Shown: positions 33,806-36,788 of the stretch, one piece after another
Position numbering within the stretch: the first letter of the stretch is position 1
How the letters are laid out: every line of letters begins with the position of its first letter
DNA from: Thermodesulfatator autotrophicus
Lineage (GTDB): Bacteria; Desulfobacterota; Thermodesulfobacteria; Thermodesulfobacteriales; Thermodesulfatatoraceae
Length of the DNA: 36,788 nt
NCBI RefSeq assembly: GCF_001642325.1
Contig: NZ_LSFI01000031.1
Location: 1 to 36,788 of the forward strand
Direction of reading: 5' to 3'
Notes under the pieces: generated by a model
Told to the model about the DNA's origin: nothing
What the model saw: only the letters and a program-made list of their open reading frames with translations
The model's database searches: none
Made by a program: the position numbers and the translations under genes

Positions 33806-33873
33806 GTACGAAAAACATAAAACTATTGGACTCCTTTGCAAGGGCATTTGGCCAGGCCCAAAATCAAAATTCG

Positions 33874-33902
33874 TTCACAAAGCCGTCTTTTAATGGTAAA
33901 AT
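33874..33902 (+). promoter_or_regulatory. Promoter of carD-yacL
   Basis: TTCACA (33874-33879), 17-bp spacer, TAAAAT (33897-33902). The carD start lies 32 bp downstream with GGGAGG before it. Confidence 0.7.
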
Positions 33903-33933
33903 TTAGCAAATAATTTAAGGCGGGAGGTTTGCC

Positions 33934-34425
33934 ATGTTCAGTGTAGGAGACATGGCCGTTTATCCTGCTCATGGCGTAGGGGTCATTGAAGCAGAGGAAA
34001 AAAAGGTCATTGGTGGTAAGGAGAAAATTTTTTATGTGATGCGCATTCTTGACAACGATATGACGGTTCTCATCCCTAAAGACAATATTGACCGCATCGG
34101 CTTACGAAACATTATCTCTAAAGAAGAAACCGAAAAAGTCTATAGCATCCTTCAAGAAAAAGATGTTTCTTTAAATCATCAAACCTGGAACAGGCGTTAT
34201 CGTGAATATATGGAAAAAATTAAAAGCGGCTCTATCTTTGAACTCGCCCAGGTTTTAAGAGACCTTTATCTTATCAGCTACGATAAACAACTTTCTTTTG
34301 GTGAGCGCCGCATGCTTGAAACCGCTAAAAGTCTTCTGATTAAAGAACTTTCTTTGGCTGAAGGAAAGCCTGAAGCTGAAATAGAAGACAAAATAAATGG
34401 TCTCCTTTCAAATCATGGAGGATAA
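33934..34425 (+). CDS. carD: CarD-family transcription regulator
   Basis: CarD binds the RNA polymerase beta lobe and stabilises open complexes. 163 aa: an N-terminal Tudor-like RNAP-interaction domain (FSVGDMAVYPAHGVGVIEAEE, MTVLIPKDN) and a helical DNA-contact domain (NRRYREYMEKIKSGSIFELA, LSFGERRMLETAKSLLIKEL). GGGAGG precedes ATG 33934. yacL follows after 3 bp; carD next to a PIN-TRAM gene is a common bacterial pair. Confidence 0.95.
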   Translation: MFSVGDMAVYPAHGVGVIEAEEKKVIGGKEKIFYVMRILDNDMTVLIPKDNIDRIGLRNIISKEETEKVYSILQEKDVSLNHQTWNRRYREYMEKIKSGSIFELAQVLRDLYLISYDKQLSFGERRMLETAKSLLIKELSLAEGKPEAEIEDKINGLLSNHGG

Positions 34426-34428
34426 TTA

Positions 34429-35463
34429 GTGCTGAAAAAGGTTCTTACGGCGGCCCTTTTTGTAATATGTGCTTTCCTAGGTTTTTTCGCCTTTAAGAAC
34501 CTGCCTTACGCTAGCGAGCATTCCTGGTTTTCCTATCTGGGTTTTTTAGTAGGCCTGGGGGTAGCAGCCCTGGCCATTTTTATTGAAAAGGTATTCCGTA
34601 AAGTTCCTCTTCCTGTAATAATCGGTGGGGCTGTAGGGCTTTTTCTTGGCCTTGGGGTAGCAAGGCTTCTTTCCTTAGTTTTTGAACAGCTAAACTCTGG
34701 CCTATTTAGTGCCTTTCTGTACGGGTTACTTTCGGTGTTTTTTGGCTATTTGGGGCTTGTTTTAGGGGGCAAAAAGTTTCAGGAAATTAAAATGCCAGAT
34801 AGCGTGAGTAATGCTGTTTCTTTTGTCTCTAAAAAGTTTCAGAGGGAATGTCCCAAGGTAGTAGATACCAGCGCTATTATAGATGGCCGCCTGGCAGACC
34901 TTTGTGAAACCGGCTGGATTGACGGCCCGCTTATTATTCCCAGCTTTGTCCTGGCTGAACTTCAGCACATTGCCGATAGTACTGACCCTCAAAAACGTGC
35001 CCGCGGCCGCCGAGGGCTTGATACTCTTCAGCACATTCAAGATTCTGGCACAGTTGAAGTTCGTATCTTAGAAATTGATTATCCCAAAATAAAAGAAATA
35101 GACCATAAGTTAGTGGAACTTTGCCGAGAAATCGGGGCCAAACTTATTACCACTGATTATAATCTTAATAAAATTGCCCGGCTTAAAGGTGTTCCCGTCT
35201 TAAATGTAAATGAACTGGCCATGGCCTTAAAACCTATAGTTACTCCTGGTGAGACTTTAAAAATAACATTGGTCAAAGAGGGAAAAGAAAAGCATCAAGG
35301 AGTAGGTTATCTTGATGATGGAACAATGGTCGTAGTAGAAAACGCACGCCATTTAATAGGCAAGGAAGTAGAAATAATAGTTACCAGCCTTTTACAAACC
35401 CCTTCTGGCCGTATAATTTTTGGCCGCTTAAAGGAATCGCAGGCCAAAAAAGCCGTAGCCTAG
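34429..35463 (+). CDS. Membrane PIN-TRAM protein (YacL family)
   Basis: 344 aa. Four membrane helices occupy residues about 3-115 (LTAALFVICAFLGFFAF, LGVAALAIFI, VIIGGAVGLFLGLGVA, LSVFFGYLGLVLGG). A PIN nuclease domain follows with acidic residues in VVDTSAIIDGR, SFVLAEL and LITTDYNLN, then a C-terminal TRAM RNA-binding domain (GVGYLDDGTMVVVENARHLIG). It is likely a membrane-bound RNase; targets are unknown. The GTG start at 34429 has GGAGG 7 nt upstream, at the end of carD. The end overlaps moeA by 4 bp (convergent). Confidence 0.92.
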   Translation: MLKKVLTAALFVICAFLGFFAFKNLPYASEHSWFSYLGFLVGLGVAALAIFIEKVFRKVPLPVIIGGAVGLFLGLGVARLLSLVFEQLNSGLFSAFLYGLLSVFFGYLGLVLGGKKFQEIKMPDSVSNAVSFVSKKFQRECPKVVDTSAIIDGRLADLCETGWIDGPLIIPSFVLAELQHIADSTDPQKRARGRRGLDTLQHIQDSGTVEVRILEIDYPKIKEIDHKLVELCREIGAKLITTDYNLNKIARLKGVPVLNVNELAMALKPIVTPGETLKITLVKEGKEKHQGVGYLDDGTMVVVENARHLIGKEVEIIVTSLLQTPSGRIIFGRLKESQAKKAVA

Positions 35464-36689
35464 GGCAATAGAAAGACTTCGGCTAATTCGCCTTCATATA
35501 TCCCTTCAGAATTTTCAGGAATACGCAAGAAGCCATGAGCTTCAGCCATAGAGGAAATAAGGCCGCTTTTTTTAAAAATTGGTGAAGCTACCATTCCCTT
35601 TTCAGTTAAAGATAGACTCACTCTCACATAATCCTCCCGTCCAGGAGTGGAAGGGATATTGCGCGAGGCATAAGCCAAAATCTTTTTCAAAAAAAGATGT
35701 TCTTTTTTAGCTCCCTGCAAATGGAGCAATAGAGGTCTTACCATGATGTAAAAAATCAAAAGAGCACTGGCTACCTGGCCAGGTAAACCAAAAATGGCCT
35801 TGCGCCCTATCTTGGCAAGGATAGTTGGTTTACCAGGCTTAACCGCCACCCCATGACAAATAAGCTCTGAGTGCGGTAAACGCGAAATAGCTTCTAAAGT
35901 GAAATCTCTTGTTCCCACAGAGGAGCCACCTGAAATAAGCAAAACATCATTTTCCTGGATAGCCTCTTCTACCCTGGCAAAAAGTTTTTCTTTGACGTCA
36001 GGTACTATTCCGTAAAACTTAGGGATAGTTCCAGCTTCTAATGAAGCAGAATAAAGGGTGTAAGAGTTTATGTCTCTAATTTTTCCAGGCACAATGGCTT
36101 TTTCGGGAGAGATTAACTCGTCTCCTGTTGAAATAATCCCTACCTTTGGCCTTTGCCCTACCTCTACTTGAGTGATACCCAGCCCTGAGAGAACTCCGAT
36201 TATAGCCGGGGTAACTTTAACTCCTTTCGGGAAAACGACTTCATCTTTTTTGAAGTCTTCCCCTTTGAAAATGACATTTTCATAAGGGGCCACAGGTTTT
36301 TTAACTTCAAGAAGGCCTTTTTCTTCTTCGATGTATTCAATCATAACGACAGCGTCTGCTCCTTCAGGGAGCATACCCCCGGTGGCAATGCGAGCGGCTT
36401 CACCTGGGGCAAGGGAAAAGGACGGCTCCTCTCCCATGGCTATCTCGCCCTTTACTTTTAAAATAACGGGCTCAGATTCCCTGGCGCCAAAAGTATCTTT
36501 AGCGAAAACGGCGTAGCCGTCCATGGTGGCACGACTAAACGGCGGAAGGTCCTCGGGAGCGAAAATATCCCGGGCCAGATATCTGCCAAGGGCTTCTTTA
36601 AGGCCAACGGTTTCTACAGGTAAAACAGGAAATTTAGTAATTTCTTCCAAAACCTCTGCCACCTTTTTAACTTTGAAAAAAGTAAACAT
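35460..36689 (-). CDS. moeA: Molybdopterin molybdenumtransferase
   Basis: Inserts molybdenum (or tungsten in thermophiles) into adenylated molybdopterin. 409 aa with PPFSRATMDGYAV, GEAARIATGGMLPEGADAVV, GIISTGDEL, LLISGGSSVGTRDFT and KPGKPTILAKIG. All four MoeA domains appear present. It is the last gene before the window edge and is transcribed inward; other cofactor genes would be beyond the break. Confidence 0.95.
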   Translation of the reverse strand: MFTFFKVKKVAEVLEEITKFPVLPVETVGLKEALGRYLARDIFAPEDLPPFSRATMDGYAVFAKDTFGARESEPVILKVKGEIAMGEEPSFSLAPGEAARIATGGMLPEGADAVVMIEYIEEEKGLLEVKKPVAPYENVIFKGEDFKKDEVVFPKGVKVTPAIIGVLSGLGITQVEVGQRPKVGIISTGDELISPEKAIVPGKIRDINSYTLYSASLEAGTIPKFYGIVPDVKEKLFARVEEAIQENDVLLISGGSSVGTRDFTLEAISRLPHSELICHGVAVKPGKPTILAKIGRKAIFGLPGQVASALLIFYIMVRPLLLHLQGAKKEHLFLKKILAYASRNIPSTPGREDYVRVSLSLTEKGMVASPIFKKSGLISSMAEAHGFLRIPENSEGIYEGELAEVFLLP

Positions 36690-36760
36690 ATTTCGCTTAA
36701 ATAAACTCTATAGTTAGTAGCTTTTTTAAGCATAGCTAACTTGCTTAAAAGTTCAACGGA
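36690..36760. other. Upstream region of moeA
   Basis: About 70 bp between the moeA start and the edge repeat. It is AT-rich with no gene. If the edge repeat is an IS end, the element sits about 70 bp upstream of moeA and may supply or block its promoter. Confidence 0.4.
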
Positions 36761-36788
36761 CATAGTGTTTCGTCAACTGTGTCCGCAG
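36761..36788. mobile_element. Right-edge copy of inverted repeat (probable IS end)
   Basis: Exact reverse complement of bases 2-29 (28 of 28), containing GTGTTTCGTCAACTGTGTCC. The match stops just inside the window on both sides (inward flanks differ), as expected if the shared element extends outward beyond both edges. Confidence 0.6.

Overview
The window looks like a chromosomal contig from a thermophilic, strictly anaerobic Gram-negative bacterium, probably of the Thermodesulfobacteriota (Thermodesulfatator-like). The clues are moderate GC (about 45% by hand counts in core genes, far lower in one island), dense and often overlapping operons, an oxygen-sensitive class III ribonucleotide reductase, outer-membrane machinery (a TonB-dependent receptor, a BepA-like protease, LspA) and a CIRCE-controlled groESL. 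The taxonomic call is inference from gene content and protein style. The two ends of the window carry the same 28-bp sequence in inverted orientation, which suggests the contig breaks inside copies of one insertion sequence.

Layout. 1-571: inverted repeat and decayed sequence. 572-4452: a nucleotide-kinase-like gene and ftsY (minus strand), divergent from ilvE, which overlaps tail to tail with a degenerate NtrC-type AAA+ protein. 4564-6309: a palindromic repeat array, tRNA-Gln(TTG) and a two-gene ABC exporter whose start lies 14 nt after the tRNA. 6351-7315: rplM-rpsI with promoter and terminator. 7321-10329: argC-truA-aspC. 10585-15118: an AT-rich three-gene signalling island (TonB-dependent receptor with a frameshift at a T10 tract, a YfiR-like periplasmic protein, a hybrid histidine kinase). 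15184-18476: ileS-lspA. 18477-18894: a dense cluster of dispersed palindromic/tandem repeats. 18895-20763: an unrecognised protein with a CCHC zinc-knuckle spacing, TPR-like repeats, a coiled coil and two C-terminal membrane helices. 20775-22846: promoter, CIRCE, groES, groEL, terminator. 22945-26350: more repeats, a secreted Cys-containing protein, a BepA-like metalloprotease and a duplicated membrane protein. 26436-28808: NrdR-like box, nrdD without its glycyl-radical tail, and a separate 57-codon gene that supplies that tail. 28903-33805: hflX, then prmA and dtd (minus), a DUF72 gene (plus), yggS and a small membrane protein (minus). 33874-36689: carD-yacL, converging on moeA.

Most of the window is housekeeping: translation (rplM, rpsI, tRNA-Gln, ileS, truA, dtd, prmA, hflX), protein targeting and folding (ftsY, groESL, lspA, BepA-like), and amino-acid and cofactor metabolism (ilvE, argC, aspC, yggS, moeA). 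The parts most worth a second look are the split anaerobic ribonucleotide reductase, the receptor/YfiR/hybrid-kinase module with its homopolymer frameshift, the zinc-knuckle membrane protein, and the NtrC-like AAA+ protein that has lost its catalytic, sigma54-contacting and DNA-binding parts.
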